Part shown: positions 62,511-64,000 of the stretch, one piece after another
How the letters are laid out: the number at the start of each line of letters is the position of its first letter
How positions within the stretch are numbered: position 1 is the first letter of the stretch
Source of the DNA: Hydractinia symbiolongicarpus
Taxonomy: Eukaryota; Cnidaria; Hydrozoa; Anthoathecata; Hydractiniidae
Length of the DNA stretch: 64,000 nt
NCBI RefSeq assembly: GCF_029227915.1
Contig: NC_079883.1
Coordinates: 558,001-622,000 of the forward strand
Reading direction: 5' to 3'
Position numbers and translations under genes: made by a program
Notes under the pieces: generated by a model
Seen by the model: the letters and a program-made list of their open reading frames with translations, nothing else
Databases searched by the model: none
What the model was told of the DNA's origin: nothing

Positions 62511-64000
62511 AAAGTACCCTGTGAGTAAACTCATTTCCCGAACGATTTTTTAAATTATTTTTTCACCACTAAAACGCATGAGACTTGTAGTTTTCAAAAA
62601 TGTTTTCATTTTTGATGAGACGCTGAATGAAAGAAGTTTAATCGCCGGCAAACGAAAACCCGCGATTTCCCGTAAATCCCGTGCTTGGCCCGTATAGTCG
62701 AGTATATACAAAGAAAGTACCCTGTGAGTAAACTCATTTCCAGAACGATTTTTTAAATTATCTTTTCACCACTAAAACGCATGAGACTTGTAGTCTTCAA
62801 AAAAGTTTTCATTTTTGATGAGACGCGGAATAAAAGAAGTTTAATCGCCGGCAAACGAAAACCCGCGATTTCCCGTAAATCCCGGTCTCGGCCCGTATAG
62901 TCAAAAGTATACAAAGAAAATACCCAGGGAGTAAACTCATTTCCCGAACGATTTTTTAAATTATTTTTTCACCATTAAAACGTATGAGACCCGTAGTTTT
63001 CAAAAATGTTTTCATTTTTGATGAGACGCTGAATGAAAGAAGTTTAATCGCCGGCAAACGAAAACCCGCGATTTCCCGTAAATCCCGGATTCGGCCCGTA
63101 TAGTCAAAAGTATACAAAGAAAGTACCCTGCGAGTAAACTCATTTCAAGAACGATTTTTTAAATTATCTCTTCACCACTAAAACGCACGAGACTTGTAGT
63201 TTTCAAAAATGTTTTCATTTTTGATGAGACGCTGAATAAAAGAAGTTTAATCGCCGGCAAACGAAAACCCGCGAATTCCCGTAAATCCCGGACTCGGCCC
63301 GTATAGTCAAAAGTATACAAAGAAAATACCCAGGGAGTAAACTCATTTCCAGAACGATTTTTTAAATTATCTTTTCACCACTAAAACGCATGACACTTGT
63401 AGTTTTCAGGAATGTTTTCATTTTTAATGAGACGCTTAATGAAAGAAGTTTAATCGCCGGCAAACGAAAACCCGCGATTTCCCATAAATCCCGGGCTTGG
63501 CCCGTATAGTCGAATGTATACAAAGAAAGTACCCTGTGAGTAAACTCATTTCTCGAACGATTTTTTGAATTATTTTTTCACCACTAAAACGCATGAGACT
63601 TGTAGTTTTCAAATATGTTTTCATTTTTGATGAGACGCGAAATAAAAGAAGTTTAATCGCCGGCAAACGAAAACCCGCGATTTCCCGTAAATCCCGGACT
63701 CGGCCCGTATAGTCAAAAGTAGACAAAGAAAGTACCCTGCGAGTAAACTCATTTCCAGAACGGTTTTTTAAATTATCTTTTCACCACTAAAACGCACGAG
63801 ACTTGTAGTTTTTAAAAATGTTTTCATTTTTGATGAGACGCTGAATAAAAGAAGTTTAATCGCCGGCAAAGGAAAACCCGCGAATTCCCGTAAATCCCGG
63901 ACTCGGCCCGTATAGTCAAATGTATACAAAGAAAATACCCAGGGAGTAAACTCATTTCCAGAACGATTTTTTAAATTATCTTTTCACCACTAAAACGCAT
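62511..64000. repeat. Third copy of the 52.3-53.6 / 56.2-57.5 kb segment, cut by the window end
   Basis: From 62697 to the end this matches 56201-57504 at an offset of 6496 (32 x 203), and also about 52345-53648. Markers are ATTAAAACGTATGAGACCCG, CCCGGATTCGG, TTTTTAATGAGACGCTTAATG, CCCATAAATC, TTTCTCGAACG, TTTTTTGAATTA, TTCAAATATG and AAAGTAGAC. A private variant is TCTTCAAAAAAG near 62795. The array continues past base 64000. Confidence 0.85.

Larger units (their letters stand above)
1..64000. repeat. Uninterrupted tandem satellite array, monomer about 203 bp
   Basis: The sequence CCCGTATAGTC recurs at 40, 243 and 446, and equivalents follow every 202-203 bp to the end of the window, giving about 315 monomers. 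All run in the same direction; I saw no inverted monomer and no foreign insertion. Ordered landmarks in each monomer are CCCGTATAGTC, a variable segment, ACTCATTTCC, GAACGATTTTTTAAATTA, CACCACTAAAACGCA, an inverted repeat around TCAAAAATG, GAGACGC, TTTAATCGCCGGCAAACG, and a CCCG-rich tail. One monomer counted base by base has 77 G+C in 203 and 13 CpG. Subtypes differ mainly by substitutions in the variable segment (TCAAAAGTATAC, TCGAGTATATAC, TCGAATGTATGC, TTCGTATGTATAC, TCGGATATAAAC) and in the tail. This layout is typical of eukaryotic heterochromatic satellite. Centromeric identity and species are not established by the sequence. Confidence 0.98.

Noticed and set aside
1-64000. CRISPR array or bacterial repeat system
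   Set aside because: The repeats are about 203 bp, contiguous, without unique spacers, and there are no accompanying genes. This is satellite DNA.
1-64000. Telomeric repeats, microsatellites, retrotransposon termini or rDNA spacer
   Set aside because: I saw no short telomere-type repeat, no long terminal repeat, no primer-binding or polypurine tract and no rRNA sequence anywhere in the window.
1-64000. Assignment to a known satellite family or species
   Set aside because: The length and sequence do not fit families I know, such as primate alpha satellite (171 bp) or Arabidopsis 178/180-bp repeats, and I cannot search a database. A BLAST or satellite-database search with one monomer would decide.
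1-64000. Rho-independent terminator made by the inverted repeat and following T run
   Set aside because: The stem is AT-rich, the T tract lies in the loop and arm and not after the stem, and there is no gene to terminate.

Overview
The window is one uninterrupted satellite DNA array. Every part I read, from base 1 to base 64000, is a head-to-tail copy of a single monomer of about 203 bp, roughly 315 copies, all in the same orientation. I found no gene, RNA gene, transposon, CRISPR array or non-satellite spacer. The longest open frames are about 60-100 codons. They recur in register with the monomer, and 203 is not a multiple of 3, so I treat them as chance frames. The array implies a eukaryotic genome, probably pericentromeric, centromeric or other heterochromatin. 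I do not recognise the monomer and cannot name the taxon. A counted example monomer is about 38% G+C (77 of 203) and carries 13 CpG sites.

The monomer has two parts. An AT-rich half holds T and A tracts and a 9-bp-arm inverted repeat (TCAAAAATG / TTTT / CATTTTTGA). A CpG-rich part of about 60 bp, running through the monomer junction, contains four CCCG words spaced 10, 9 and 11 bp apart.

The array is built from nested duplications. Domain I (1-21966) is three successive versions of one very long unit (1-6084, 6085-16427, 16428-21966). They differ mainly in how many copies they hold of an internal 8-monomer higher-order repeat of 1623 bp: one, three plus remnants, and two plus a truncated copy. 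A mixed stretch (about 22-29 kb) follows, with dimer and trimer duplications. Domain II (about 29-43 kb) holds tandem 9-mer, 22/21-mer, 4-mer and 6-mer duplications and monomers with diagnostic 1-bp deletions. Domain III (about 44-47.6 kb) holds a copy of material from 23.5-24.8 kb and a tandem 1608-bp 8-mer containing a 187-bp monomer with a 16-bp deletion. Domain IV (about 49-64 kb) holds tandem 22/19-mer and 11-mer duplications and, at the right end, a third copy of a segment first seen at 52.3-53.6 kb.

There are no genes to act together here. The content of interest is the repeat architecture: multi-scale units, chimeric monomers at recombination junctions, copy-number changes in whole-monomer steps, and conserved internal motifs that could affect DNA shape, transcript folding or protein binding. 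Boundaries were found by eye from diagnostic variants and are good to a few tens of bases unless stated.
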